Shown: in pieces, positions 20,966 through 34,380 of the stretch
Numbering within the stretch: position 1 is the stretch's first letter
Layout of the letters: every line of letters begins with the position of its first letter
Assembly: GCA_050084985.1 (NCBI GenBank)
Contig: JBITNC010000001.1
Location: forward strand, 121,706,001-121,770,000
Source: Nageia nagi
Lineage: Eukaryota; Pinophyta
Direction of reading: 5' to 3'
DNA length: 64,000 nucleotides
Translations under genes and position numbers: made by a program
The notes under the pieces: model-generated
The model's database searches: none
Seen by the model: only the letters and a program-made list of their open reading frames with translations
Told to the model about the DNA's origin: nothing

Positions 20966-21825
20966 TTTATAAATGACATTTCATCACTCAATTGGGATGA
21001 AATGGTCTACACTCTCAACCATGCATAATAAAATCAATATTATAATCCTTCAAGAAGAGTACAATGTTATACTATTTTTTCTACTTGGTATTGATGTAAC
21101 TAAAATGGCATCAAAAAAAAAACCTTTCCCCCTATCTACCTAAACTTACTCCTACCAAAAGAAGATAAGTAATAGTACTTTAGCGTACTAGGGGGACTTG
21201 TTATATCCTTTGAGGTGATCAATTCAAATCTAAAATAGGAATGAGGATGTAAATAAAATTGATTTTCCCTCTTGTCCCTTGATTTAGGAAATTCACTTCT
21301 AGTCCCAATGTATTGCATAAAAGAATCATCATTTTCAAATACCTCAAGTGAATAAGACATATCTTCATGAAGGACCCAACTTGACTCACCCACTATTTGG
21401 ATCATTTGAAATAATCCTAGTAAGTCATCCAAAGAATAATGATCACTTGTTACATCCTAAGTTGGAGAAGGTTCCTACTCATATCCTAAAGTGGGTGTTC
21501 TCTTCACTTGTACCAAATTGATAGGAAAACATATCATACCTTACTTATTCTTCCCCAATCCTTGTCCTTTTTAATCATATATTTTATTATACTTATTCTA
21601 GAAATAAAAATTCATATTTTTCCTCATCCTTTAATTATGACTTCTTATTTGGCACAAGAACAAAAACTAGTGGCTTTATCATACTCAAATCCAAAACTAG
21701 AAAATCAACACCATTAGGGAGTTCATAATTCTTAATAGATTATGTATGTTGGTTCCCTATAGTATGGTAGTAGATTACCTTTGATTCAATATTATTAATA
21801 ATTTGGAAACCCTCAAATCCACCTC
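20966..21825 (-). pseudogene. Element M linker between protease region and RT
   Basis: Contains a 98-codon open stretch (21432-21136) with WVLHEDMSYSLEVFENDDSF and other segments with no motif that I recognise. Position and orientation fit the polyprotein linker upstream of the M RT. It is interrupted at 21830 by Copia C2 and continues at 31357. Confidence 0.4.
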
Positions 21826-21830
21826 CATAA

Positions 21831-22330
21831 TGTTGGAATGTATAATACATTATTGTAAAGGTTTGTATTAAATCTTCTATGTAAGTTCACTAATACTTAA
21901 GGGTATCATTTGATACCTAAGTATTTAAGTGAATAAAATAATGTAACTTGTCCTACACTCCATGTCATGAACATGTCCCTTGGGTAAAAGGATGTGTATG
22001 TCATGCTTTTGTACATTGGAGAAAAGGGTGACCCAAAGAGGGATTTTGGCCTATAAATAGAAGGCTCCCTCTTTGTGATCACACACCAATCATGGAGTAA
22101 AGCTATGCTATAGGATAGAAGTGTAGGAGTTGAGATTAGAAGGATTGTAAGAGAGCTATATTTGTGATTAAAGTAAAGATCTAGTTAGTGGATGTACTCC
22201 TAGTTGGAGGAACCACTTACATCTTGTGTTATCTTTGTGAGATTGCTTTGTGTAATATTTAGATGTAAATTGAGAGCTTTCATGTGATCTTGGTTGATTA
22301 GGAATTATATTGTTAGTGTTAGTTCCTTCA
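21831..22330 (+). mobile_element. 5' LTR of Copia C2
   Basis: 500 bp, TGTTGGAATG ... TTCCTTCA, matching 30853-31351 with roughly 30 differences by eye (about 6%). The TATA box TATAAATA is at 22052-22059. The 5-bp TSD CATAA is at 21826-21830 and 31352-31356. A PBS follows directly. Confidence 0.95.
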
Positions 22331-25300
22331 AATTAGTATCAAAGCTAGGTTGGAATCTCATCTTCACATCTTTGGTGTGTAAGCTCTTCTTCTTGTTGTA
22401 GAAGCTCTTCATCTAAGAGGTCTTCATTCCCAATCCTACACTCCAATTTTGAGGTAAAACTAAGAGAAGGTATAAATTTCCACCTCCTTTGATTATCTTA
22501 TGGATTATTTTATTATGATACTAAATTTTTTTTTGAATATGTGTTCATTTTTTTTGCTTAAAAAGATGCAATTTTTTTCCTAACATTTTATTTTTTTAGT
22601 TGCAATCTTTTATTGCTTAGCATATTGCTAATTTTAAAAATTGGTTAGTATACAAAAAATTGCATTTTTTTGTTTCAAATAATACTTCCTTTTGTGAGGA
22701 ATAAATAGGAAAAGATAATGTATTTTACAATATTATAAAGGCTATTCTTCCATTTTTTTAAAGTGTTTATAATATATTTTTGATATATATTTAAAAAAAA
22801 ATGAAGCAACATAATATAAACTATATATGTTCAAAATTTTCTGATTGAACAACAAAATATTTAAGCAATATTTTTTGTTGGAATTTTTTTTCTAGAGGAG
22901 AGTTGGCTAAGTCAAACCTTGGCTCTACCCTCCACCATGGGCATCCTTATCCATGCTTGGTTAACTCATTCTCATGTACTCCCTTGTATGGCCTCCTACA
23001 GAATCCTCTTAATCTGATGTGGCTATGTGTCCACCTAAGAATCCCTCTTGCATCCCTAAACCCGTCAGTGAGTGCTTTACCATGCACTTCTACTTCATCT
23101 ACTTCTATTCTCTATTGCACCCTTATATGTTTGGACCCATTTCATGGTCTCATGGCCTATGGTATCCTCTATACAACTATTTTATTTGGTGGTGGTGGCT
23201 CTATAGTCTACCCTCTTATGCACTCCATTGCTACATTATGACCCATGCAACCTCTCACTACTCAACTCTAAGCTACCCCATTGCAACACTAGACCTAATT
23301 GGCTATTAGTAGCCCCATGTTGAATCCTCCATTGATGACCCTTAATCTTTAGCCCCTTTGCATGGTTTTTCTAGCTCCTTATGTGTTGCTCTTCATCTTT
23401 AGTAGTTATAGCCACTGTGAGTCAACATAGAATGCAACCTCCTTTGAAAGTTGCCCAATCTCTTTTACCTATGTAACATTCCAACACCTTTTTTGGCTAT
23501 GTAACATGATATAAATTGACCATTTTATCTATAAGGATTACAAGTTCTCATACCATGGACTTGGCATACAACATTATTATATTATGTTTCTTGCTCTCAA
23601 ATAACTCTCGATCAATGTATTTTTTTTCTCTATGCCCAATCATCGACTATGGTACTACTAGGTTGCCACTCTCCAAAACACCCCCCTCGTAGTTGAGAGT
23701 CTTTCTTTCTTTTTTTTCCTATATTTCCACTACCCTTTATTGCTACAAATAGTGGTGATCTCCATCTTGACTTGCTTTAGGTGCCCATTTTTTAAAAAAA
23801 GAAGAGCTGATGAGGAAGATTAAAAGGAGAGGATAGAGACCATTGTAAACCATGGACATGAAAATTCCAACTACTAATTGAATGAAAGTGTTGGGTGATA
23901 GATTGACCAAAGAAGATGTGATTAGATATGGCTAACCCTTGAATATTTTACAATTCCACCATTAAAAATATAGATCAATACCTAGAAGATATCAAAGATC
24001 TTGATGTACAAGCAAACATTAAAATAGTAGATACAAATTATCATGTACAAATGTTATCACCTTGTCGACACTCCCTTTTCTCTGCAACCTACAATGGGCA
24101 GCTCCCTCTTAGCCTCCATTGCCTCCCCTAAGTCACCTAAGTCTCCTTTTTTTAGGTCCTTTTTGTTATGATTATATGCATTTAATTTTTTTTACTCCTC
24201 TAAAAGCAACATATTCTTTTTGGAGTGGTATCCATCATTTCTACCTAAAAGCATTTTTTTCTCTCTCTAAACACTCCACTTAACCTTTTATGTCTTTATT
24301 TAATTAATAGCAAGCTCTCAAGAAGCAAAGGTATATTAATTTTTGTTTTTTGCTTGCTTACAAGTTATTTGTTCCTATTAAATGCACTTAGAAGTACTTA
24401 TACTCCAAATTTAAAGCACTCTGCCTTGTCCATCATAAAATCTGACTTGGAGTGCATAAAAGGTCAAATATGCATCATGGTTGAGTAAATAATTTTTTTT
24501 TCCTTTAAAATTTTGGCATTTTTAAGATTTAAAATAAACACTCACTTTGATTAACATAGTACTTTACTACTTTCTAAAAGATTTCTACTAAGTGTTTAAA
24601 GTGTTAGTGAAAGAATATATTTTTAAACACTTTAGTATACTAAGGTTATTTTTTAGTACTTTGAAAGTATTTTAACCTTAATATAAGGGGGATCATAATT
24701 TTGAGCAAATAAGGGGGAATTTTTTTATTGTTGAGAATGCATACCTATTAATAGTAAAATTTCTTGGATGCATGACTATTATTGATCTCTCTAAAGCATT
24801 TATTTATAATTAAGTATTTATCCTTTTTTTTAAAAGATAAACTTATACAAATTAAAAGGAAATTATGCATGCTTATTAATGATGCATACTCAATTTTTTA
24901 AGTTATGGGATTGATGCATGCTAAGTACTTTCTTATGTAAAGTTAATGAACTTATGCAAATTATGGCATTTCTATCCTTATGCAAAGTGAACTTAATTTT
25001 TTAAGCTAATGGTACATGCTTAGTACTTAACTTTAAATGATGCATGCTTATTACTTAAAACTTTTAAGTTAATAAATGCATGCTTACTACTTAATTTTGT
25101 AAGTTAATATTACATGCTTAGGACTTAAATTTTTAAGTTAATGTTGCATGCTTAGGACTTAATTCCTTAAGTTAAAAGATACATGTTGAGTATTTAGCCT
25201 TCATGCAAAGATAACTTATGCAAATTTTTGAAATTAATATATGCTTATGCTTAAGTATTTCTCATTTTTTGCAAAATGAACTTGAACAAAATATGGACTT

Positions 25301-26094
25301 GTGTAAAGATGTCCTTTAAAGGTTAGTAAACAAAATACATTGGACTCTTAGTTCCAAGTTATGAATGAATAATGTTTAATTTTATGCTCTTTTACTTTGT
25401 ATTTTGCATTTTTATTTATTTACTTATGCAAAAATCATAAACATTGATATTCTAAAATAAAACACATCTACATGTACATTCCATAACATGACTTTTTGAG
25501 GAGCCATGAGGTGAGAACAGGTAGACTGGAGCCTTTAAGTCTGATGATCCAAGTGGTGAAAAGTTTGTACTTCTTAATTGCCCCTAAGTCCTCTATTAGT
25601 TTGGACATAACTCTATTAGGTAGATAGACATGTGTGTAGTGATACCACATGTCTATAGGTCCATTCAAGGATTATCTTGATAACCTATGAGGATAATTTG
25701 AAACCTACTCAAGATTAATAATTTGGTCAATCCAATAAACATCAAAACCTTAGAAAATAGCTAGTACTTCTCTTTGTGAGAGTATATTTGTATCCAAGGG
25801 GAATTGGTTGAGGATTGGTAGTACTTAGGATTCTCTAGTGTGGGCATTCAGGTGAAGGCTTAACTTTAGATAAGAAAATAAGCTTCAACAATGTCACTCT
25901 ACATCTACAGTTCTTGAGATGAGAAATGTATTTGGGTACATGGGTTATTATTTGAATTGTAATACATTTGTACTTGTGAATCAAATCAAACATGTATTTA
26001 GTGTTAAATGTAATATGTATTATTTACTTGGTTAAAACTTAACATTTTATTTATTGAAAACACATGTTTATTATTTCACATTTTTGTGTAGCAA
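22331..26094 (+). mobile_element. Unusually long 5' leader of Copia C2
   Basis: Begins with the PBS-like TTAGTATCAAAGC (22333-22345), an initiator-Met type with two mismatches. There follow about 3.7 kb without a recognised domain before gag. A pyrimidine-rich, less AT-rich patch lies at 22900-23460, and CATGCTTA repeats at about 24860-25200. A leader this long is not normal for a Copia element, so an unrecognised nested insertion is possible; no TSD for one was found. Confidence 0.55.
25016..25200. repeat. CATGCTTA-ACTTAA...TTAAGTTAA tandem units
   Basis: CATGCTTA or a close variant recurs at 25016, 25043, 25079, 25113, 25147 and 25182. Spacing settles at 34-36 bp. Each later unit also holds a small inverted repeat of the type ACTTAA ... 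TTAAGT. Looser copies extend left to about 24860. Confidence 0.8.
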
Positions 26095-27040
26095 ATGGGA
26101 AAATTATTTTTACGTAAACACATAGTTGATGGTTCCAATTATGGGATTTGAGAACCTCAGATGAGAGCTAAATTGAAAGCAAGGAAGCTATAGCAAATAG
26201 TGAATGAGAACCTTATACCTCCTACAAATGAGAAGGCACTAGAAGCTTATAATACAAAGAATGAGTTGGCAACCTCCATGATTTATTATGTTGTTTTAGA
26301 TGATGTGCTTCTGATGATATCCTCTTCAACCTCAATAAAGGAAGCATAGGATAAGCTTAAGAAAATCTACCTTGATTAAATTTTTTCAAGAAGGTTTACC
26401 ATACTTTAAAAGTTACTTCAATCTCATCAAGGGGCAGATGAAAATGCTGCTATCTACTTGAACAAAATCATTGACCTAAGGACCCAACTTGTTACTTATG
26501 GATGCAATAGGATTAATGATGAGTTTATGCTCTTCATCATTATTCAAATCCTCTCTTAAATGTTTAAAAATTTATAATAGTTATGCAAATAAGTCTTGAT
26601 GATGAAGAAGAAGTCATCTCCTTTGAGAACCTATCTAGGTACCTATTGAAACATGAAAAAACCCTTAATAATAAGGTGTTGATTTCTTCTCCTAAGGATA
26701 ATAATGTTACCCTTGGTGCAATCAAAACTCCTTTCAAGAAGTTCAATCATCAAAAACAATCTTATACTTCTTCCTCCAAAAGGTTTGAGAAAAGAGGTAA
26801 TGGCTACAACAGTAATAGGAACAACAACCATAGCAGTAGAAATAATGATAACGATAATCATTTCAAGTAAAGAGATGGAAAAGGCAAAGCAAACACTTCT
26901 TATCCTAAGAAAAAGTTTGATGGAAATTGTAACTATTATGGCATTCAAAGTCACAAATAAATTGATTACTACAAAAAGAAAAGAGAGGAAAAAAATAAAA
27001 GAAATGGAAATATAAAGAACTATAAAGGAAAAAAAATACT
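26095..27040 (+). pseudogene. Copia C2 gag relic
   Basis: The ATG at 26095 opens MGKLFLRKHIVDGSNYGI, a stop at a normal Trp position, then EPQMRAKLKARKL. Next come gag helices with NELATSMIYYVVLDDVLL and DENAAIYLNKIIDLRTQLV, a Ser/Asn/Arg-rich segment, and a knuckle CNYYGIQSHK.IDYY (about 26929-26971) with two of the Cys ligands replaced by Tyr. Stops and frame changes make it non-functional. Confidence 0.85.
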
Positions 27041-27055
27041 CATGCTAATTTTGCT

Positions 27056-30044
27056 ATGGCATTCTACTCCATGTCTCATACTTTTTCATCTAAATGGATT
27101 ATTGAATCTGGTTGCACTAATCACCTATGTTTTGAAAATAAAAAATTTAATAACTTTCACAAGTATAATAAGGATGCAGTTGTGATAAGTGATAACTCTA
27201 CCCTTAAAGTCCAAGGAATTAGGAGTGTGTTAATTCATAGAAAGGTTCTTGAAAATGTTCTCTATGTTCCTAAGTTAAGGATGAACCTTCTCTTCATGAT
27301 CCAAGTTGCTAGAAAAGGGTACTCTTTTGAGTTTGACTCTCAATCCTAGTGCATTAAGAAAGGACTTTCCACTTTGGTTAAAGGATTAGTGAAAGATAAC
27401 CTCTACATTATGGATCAAGTTCTATCAAAGATGTGTCTTGCTTCTAGTGTGTGTTCTAAAGGCAATATTTGGCACCATCATTTGGGACACCTTAACCACA
27501 AGAGTATTCAAGTCATGAAAGACCAAGAACTTGTGAAAGGTTTGCCTTCAATTTCTTCTTCAATTGTCTATGCAAGAATTGCATTCTTGGCAAGATGCAT
27601 AGACAAAAATTTGAAAAAGATAAGGCAATAAGAGCATCTGAACCTCTTCAACTTATGCATTCAAATTTGATGGGTCCATTTCAAACTAAGTCTCTTGGAG
27701 AGCATCTTATTTCTTAACCTTCATTGATGACTTTATAGGATGACCTTTGGGTATCTACTTGAGCACAAGGATCAAACCTTTTAAAATTTTAAGATTTTTA
27801 AGGCCTTTGTTGAAAATCAAACTAACCTTAAAATTAAGATGTTGAGATCAGATAATAGGGGAGAATATAATAGCAATGAGTTCAATGACTATTATGCTAA
27901 GTATGGGATTAAGAGGTAGTTTACAATTCCATACACTCCTCAATAGAATGATGTTGTTGAAAAAATAATAGAACAATTATGGAGATGGATAGATTCATGT
28001 TGGGTAATCTTTCTAAGTTCCTATGGGGTGAAGCTATGAGCACTACTATTTACACCTTGAATAGATGTCCCACAAAAGCCATTTAGAGAAAAACTCCTTT
28101 TATGGTATGGTTTGGAAGAAAACCTAACATTTCACACCTTAGGGTGTTTGGTTGTGAAGCATTCTCCTACATTATTTTTGAGAAAAAGGAAGAAGTTGGA
28201 TAAAAGAGCTAAAAAATGCATCTTTATGGGTTATGATAGTCAGTATAGAGGCTACAGGCTCTACTCTCCAACCTATAAAGTAGTGTTCATTTCAAGGGAT
28301 GCAAAATTCAATAAAATTTCTAAAGAATCTACTTTTAATGAGGATGTTGATGATCCAAAGGACTCTTTAGTTGCTCCTAGCTAGTTGGATATTGATGTAG
28401 ATAAGTCACCTTAGGAATAAAATTCTCCAACATAAAGGATAACAAGGAGCATGACCTTGAACAAATGCTTAATTACCAAGATTAAAAACAAGCATGAGCC
28501 ATCAACCTTCAAATAAGATTATAAGCATGAGTGTTATATGGAAGCCATGAAAGTGGAGTATGAGGCACTTATGAAAAATAAAACTTGGGGAGTTGATTCC
28601 TTATCCTAATGATAAGAATGTGATTGGAAATAAGTGAATCTACAAGGTCAAGTTTAATTTAGTTGAAGATATTGAGAAATACAAGGCAAGGTTAGTACCT
28701 AAAGGTTTTTCTTAAAATATAGTGTATATTATGAGAAACATTTTGCTCCCATGGCAAAGATGCCTACTATGAGAGTTATTCTTACTTTTTTTACAACTTA
28801 AGAATGGAAATTTTTTCAACTTGATGTTAAGAGTGCATTTATCAATGGTGACTTGGATGTAGAAATCTTCATGAATCAACTAGAAGGGTTTATTGTGAAA
28901 GGCAAAGAGTCCTTTGTGTGTAAGCTAAAGAAGTCTTTGTATGGAGTCAAGCAAGCACCTCAAGCTTGGTACAAAGAGATTTTAGGGTACTTTGTAGGCA
29001 TTAGATTATCTAAGTGTTTTTTTTTACTCTGATCTATATGTGCTCAATCAAAGAAAATATGTGGTCTTGATTCTTCTTTATATGGATGATCTTTTGATTA
29101 CTTGGAACAATGATGAAATCATTCAAGAGTGCATATCCAAACTTAAGGTAACATTTGAAATGATTGATATTGATCTCTTACATTCCTATCTTGGAATGTA
29201 AGAGTATCAATACAAAGATTATACTTACCTCAATCAATATAAGTATATATCAAACATCTTGTAAAAGTTTGGAATGGAGGAGTGCAAATTTGCTATAATC
29301 CCAGTCTCTCCTAGAATCACTATTTCTCTAAGCTCTAACTCTCAATTAGTTGATGCTATAGCTTATAGGTAATTAATTGGTAGTCTTTTGTATTTGACTT
29401 TATCCAAGTTAGATATTACCTTTAAAATGAATTGGATAGCATGATTCATGCAAAAATCATATGTTGAGCATCTCAATATCATTAAGCAAATCTTAAGGTA
29501 AGTTGCAAATACTAAAGATCTTCCTCTCAGTTATTCCAAGTTGCCCTCATTTTTTCTCTTTGGATTCTTAGATTCTGATTATGGGGGAGATAGAGATGAT
29601 AGGAAGTCAACCTCTACATATGTGTTTAGCATTGGTTTAGGTGCTATCTCTTAGGCTTCCAAGAAGAAACCTACTATTTCTCTTTCCACCATGGAAGTTG
29701 AATATCATGCCATGTCTATTGTATCCCAAGAAGCCATTTGGCTAAGGCATCTTTTGAAAGAAATTGGGTATGAGCAAGGTGGCTCATCTTTAATCTCTTT
29801 AGATAATCAATTGGCTATTTCTTTAGCTAAGAATCTAGTGTTCCATTAGAGAATAAAACATGTGGAAATCCATGCCTATTTTATTAAGGAGAAGGTTTTT
29901 GATGGCATCATACACCTAGAGTATTATCCATCCACCTTGAACTTTATTGATTTTTTCACCAAGCCCCTCCCAAAAGCTTAGTTCTATAAGCTTAGGGATG
30001 CTATCAGGTTGGTGAAGTTGCCCTTAAGGGTAAGTGAAGTTTAA
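27056..30044 (+). pseudogene. Copia C2 pol relic (protease, integrase, RT, RNase H)
   Basis: Domains in Copia order: protease-like WIIESGCTNHLC (27098-27133), with the catalytic Asp replaced by Glu; pre-integrase IWHHHLGHLNHKSI (about 27470); integrase pieces MLRSDNRGEYNSNEF (about 27838-27882) and the C-terminal HLRVFGCEAFSYI (about 28136); RT with FQLDVKSAFINGDL (about 28815), SLYGVKQAPQAWYKEI and YMDD at 29079-29090; RNase H with DSDYGGDRDDRKSTSTYVFS (about 29572) and STMEVEYHAMS (about 29687). The end is at about 30044. There are many stops and at least three frame changes. The order protease-integrase-RT defines Copia. Confidence 0.95.
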
Positions 30045-30184
30045 ATTCTTATGTTGAATTCATATTTATGATAACAACTTCAACCCTAGAAGAATTTTGT
30101 GCTATATAGTGTTGATTTTATTGTACACCTTCATGGTAAGTTCACTCTACATGAGAAACTTATTGTATAAAGTAGCCAATCTTA

Positions 30185-30390
30185 CACTATTTAATTATCC
30201 ATGTGTGAGGAACTCTTACATGTCTTTTGGCACTATTTAGTTATCCATATGTGAGGTACTTGTATGTGCATACTCTACTTTTGGTCAATCTAGCACTATT
30301 CAGTTATCCATGTGTGAGGAACTCTTATGTGTCTTTTGGCACTATTTAGTTATCCATATGTGAGGAAATCATATGTGTATGCTTATATTT
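30185..30390 (+). repeat. Composite 109-bp tandem repeat in the C2 3' leader
   Basis: CACTATT(T/C)AGTTATCCAT-type units start at 30185, 30231, 30294 and 30340, spaced 46, 63 and 46 bp. This is two copies of a 109-bp dimer, each half carrying ATGTGTGAGGAACTC. It lies between pol and the 3' LTR. The rest of 30045-30842 has no gene. Confidence 0.85.
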
Positions 30391-30843
30391 TGTAATGATA
30401 ATCAAGACATGTTTTATATATAGCAAGTGATTATAAGTTTTTGGCATGGCATCTTTGTGATGACTTATAGTGCACCATTGATCAGTTCATGATGGTATTT
30501 GTGTGATTCATCTATCCTTGTTGATATTAATATGATGCATATAATTGAACTTGTTATTTGAGCTAGTTATGACTTGCAAGTTCCTTTGAGATTGTAGGTT
30601 ACTTACCTCAAGTATGTAAGCTCTTGGAGACTCTTCATGACTTCTAGTTGGATGATTACTTCATGTACATTGAAACTGGTTATAGTTAATGATTGTATTT
30701 GACAAAGTAGTGAGTCTTAGACTAGATATTTCTTATTTCATAAATATGTAAAAAGTTCTCATCTCTATTGTATCTATTTGGAGGACAACTCTCTTACTTT
30801 GTCTTGTTCTTCTCTCTAACTCGTTCTATCCCAATATTGCATT

Positions 30844-30851
30844 AAGGGGGA
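30844..30851 (+). other. Polypurine tract of C2
   Basis: AAGGGGGA ends one base before the TGTTGG start of the 3' LTR (30853). Confidence 0.85.
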
Positions 30852-30852
30852 T

Positions 30853-31351
30853 TGTTGGAATGTATAATGCATTATTATAAAGGTTTGTATTAAATTTTTT
30901 ATGTAAGTTCACTAATACTTAAGGGTATCATTTGATACCTTAAGTATTTAAGTGAATATGATAATGTAACTTGTCCTACACTCCATGTCATGAGCATGCC
31001 CCTTGGGTAAAAGGATGTGCATGTCATGCTTTTGTACATTGGATAAAAGGTGATCCAAAGAGGGATTTTGGCCTATAAATAGAAGGCTCCCTCTTTGTAA
31101 TCACACACCAATTATGGAGTAAAGTTATGTATAAGATAGAAGTGTAGAAGTTGAGATTAAGAGGATTGTAAGAGAGTTGTATTTGTGATTGAAGTAAAGA
31201 TATAGTTAGTGGATGTACTCCTAGTTGGAGGAACCACTTACATCTTGTGTTATCTTTGTGAGATTGCTTTGTGTAATATTTATATGTGAATTGAAAGCTT
31301 TCATGTGGTCTTGGTTGACTAGGAATTATCTTGTTAGTGTTAGTTTCTTCA
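30853..31351 (+). mobile_element. 3' LTR of Copia C2
   Basis: 499 bp partner of 21831-22330, preceded by a PPT and followed by the TSD CATAA (31352-31356). Confidence 0.95.
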
Positions 31352-31356
31352 CATAA

Positions 31357-32870
31357 TTTTATCTTATTCTTTATCTTATGAATATTCCATAATTTTCATA
31401 CTAGGAACCATGTTGCTTTCAATAACATGAAAAATCTAAAATGGTATTTAATATGCTCTATTGGCTATGGTTCATCCTCCATACTCAAAATTTAGACACC
31501 TATGTAGACTAGATGAGGCAACCTTCATATGATGTAGCTATATTATTACTAATAAAAAATTGTAAGTAATATTTTCTTGAAATATATGTAATTTTATGTT
31601 AATTATTTTAGCACCTATTTAAATTGGTAATGTGACTACACCCATACATGGATTTTGTACATTGTGAAATCCCTTAATACTTATACTTATTTTCTTGTTT
31701 TAACCTAATTTTTGAGGAATATTTTCCAAGAAATATAATGAATAAATATTTAAATTTGATAATATATTTAAAAATAATAATTTCATTGGTTTTCCAAATA
31801 ACTTGACCTTTATGTATAATTCTAGATATTTTTCTACAATATCTTCATAACAATTTCCTCACCTTCAAAATTAATAATATTAAATTCAAGACTAGGTTGT
31901 AACAAGTCTAAAAATATGCTAACAAAACATTGGCATTTACTCAAGTTTGTATTTAAAATTTTATCAAACTATCTTTATGAACTTAATAAGTTTTCAATAA
32001 TTCATACAAACTTATCTTTACATGATTATTTCATAAATTGATCTTCAATATTGAATCCTCTAGGATCATTAATAACCTCCAACATTTGATTTATGGAAGA
32101 TGAATAGGTTTATGATATACCTAATAGGAATGTGCATCATACCAATAAGGTTTTGCATCATGTTATTCCAATTATCTCTTAGGTATTGGATGAATGATTA
32201 TTTATTTTTGCATAATCTCTACACCTGATCTATTGACAAATCGTAACATTTACATATTTTTTAGATAATAGTGTTTATATTTACATCTCTTCAGTATATT
32301 CAATTGCATTAAATTTATTATATTTTATGCATGGATAAATATTTTTTTGTATATATTAAAAGGGTTTCATACTTAAGATCTCCAATTTTAACTAAAATCT
32401 TTAGGGAAGGAATAACATTTTCCATGAACATGAGAGCAACATGTTTTCCTTGCATTGTACCTTCTACTATAGTCCATGCTTTTTGTGATATTGAAATAAT
32501 ATTATCTAATCTCTCATTAGGATTTTTCTTTGTGGATTCAAATATTTAATTGTAAAAATCCTAGTGATATTATGCTTGAATTAGTTTTGAAACATAGGCA
32601 TAAATTGCTCATAGAAAGTAATTGATGCATTAGGAAGAGTACAATGCCATTTTAGATCATACCCTTTTAAGGTAATAGGGAAATATTTTTCCATTAGATT
32701 ATTATCTACTTAAAACTTCATCTTAGAGGATCCAATATGTTGCATTAGATATTCTTCACCTCCATAAATCTCAAAAGATGTATCATTTTGATGGTCAAAT
32801 GCAATGGTAGTATAAATATTTGCATATAGATGGCTAGAATCCTTTTCATTTTACATCCTTTTATCTCCCT
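31357..32870 (-). pseudogene. Ty3/Gypsy element M, gag region
   Basis: Continuation of element M on the other side of C2. On the minus strand, YGGEEYLMQHIGSSKMKF, then MEKYFPITLKGYDLKWHCTL, PNASITFYEQFMPMFQN and FKHNITRI (about 32775-32560) follow the retrotransposon gag pattern (F...LKG.A..W...LP..SI.....F...F). The stretch 31357-32400 has no recognised motif. Gag on the right and RT on the left agree with one minus-strand element. Confidence 0.65.
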
Positions 32871-32879
32871 TGATCTTAC

Positions 32880-34380
32880 TCTTTATATATTCTATTTATT
32901 TTTTTAGATATTACATTTTAGTGGGTTCACCACTTGTAATACTATTATCACCTTAACCAATGTTTTGCTTGAGATTCAATAATCTTCAAAATTATTTAAA
33001 CAAATTTATATTCTTGGGATTTAGTTTTATCACACTTAATACAAAATTAATCATATAAAAAAATTATAGGTTTTTTTAGCACAACTAATGGAAAGTAAGT
33101 TGCAATATACAAAATGTAGAGATCACCAATTTGTTGATATTAAAAATTAATTAAATAATTATTTTAATATCAATTAGTATTAAATATAAATTAGTCAAGC
33201 AATGGTGAATAATAAAATCAACACTAAAGATATCTAGGCGTATATAAGTATATTAAAAATTCATTTATTTGCACCTTGTATATTATTTTTGAGTGTTCAA
33301 GTGTGAACTATTAAAGTATGTATGATAGAAACCCCTCATAGGCTTGACCAAGACCTAAATACAAAGTAAAAGTGCATTTTTGGGGGATGAAAACAACAAA
33401 GGAAGGAAGAGAAGTGCTTCAGAGGTAGAGGAATTATAAATAAATTAAGTGTCAAAACCAAACATGTAGGATCCTAATAAATGATATTAGTAAATCCAAA
33501 ATCACTAAGGAAAATAAAGTGTTGATACCACAACTCAGAATAGTCTAAGTTTGGGTTGACAAGACAAGTGCCATCACCAAAGGCAAAGGAGTATATCAGT
33601 GAAGAGAATAATTAGGGAATGTAAGGTATTTACAAGTGACATAATCAACACCATATGAAATAAGTTTAAACTAGTTCTTGGGGTTCCTAGATGTTGACAT
33701 TAGATGCATAAAGACTAACACCTAGTAAAGGTTTAGAATTAGTGTGCAAAGGGAGGAAGTGCATGAAGGCTTTGAAGACCAATAAATAGAAAGGATAAAA
33801 TTAGCACAAAATAAGAAATAAGTATTTGAACTAAGTTCCAAGGGTTTGAATCAAGTTACATCAACAACATGAACTCCAAGTACTAGGAAGAAAAAGCATG
33901 GTAAGCATAACATGTTAAGTCTTAAAGAACTCATAGAATGAGATGATGACATAATCAATATCATAACAACCCAATTTTGCATTGATTTTAGGCCAAATAT
34001 ATATATGAAATTAGCAATACAATGATATATTCTTGGAAGGAGTTTTGATCTTGATTCTAAAGATAAAAAATGAATGCATTAGCCTCAATGATAAATAAAC
34101 CAAACGAGTGACTTTGATGAAGCTCAAGTAGCAAGTCTAGAGACAATATTAAAAATATAGTTGCAAAAATAAGGAAATTAACTCCCAAAGAGAGGTAAAA
34201 GGTTATAATACATCCATATTCAAACATTTATAGTACAAAAGTTAAATAAATTCATCAAAGTTCCCAAGGTGATTTCATATGTAGAAGAAATATTTGTAGC
34301 ATTGATTGCTAGTGAGAAGCCAATTTGAGAAGCTGGGTAGCTACAAAGTATTATCAGATCAAGGAAAACCATGCATGCCA
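32880..34380. other. AT-rich stretch, no gene recognised
   Basis: No domain, RNA gene or terminal repeat was recognised. It may hold the M leader at its left and LTR sequence of Y at its right. Confidence 0.4.

Noticed and set aside
22903-23309. Two overlapping plus-strand open frames of about 100 codons in the C2 leader
   Set aside because: They overlap in different frames in a pyrimidine-rich patch, show no domain and look like composition effects inside a retroelement leader.
24860-25200. CRISPR-like array
   Set aside because: Spacing and units drift, the 'spacers' are repeats themselves, and the genome is a plant.
26643-27015. Open frames on both strands over the C2 gag end
   Set aside because: Shadow frames of the gag Ser/Asn/Lys-rich segment; the gag frame itself explains the sequence.
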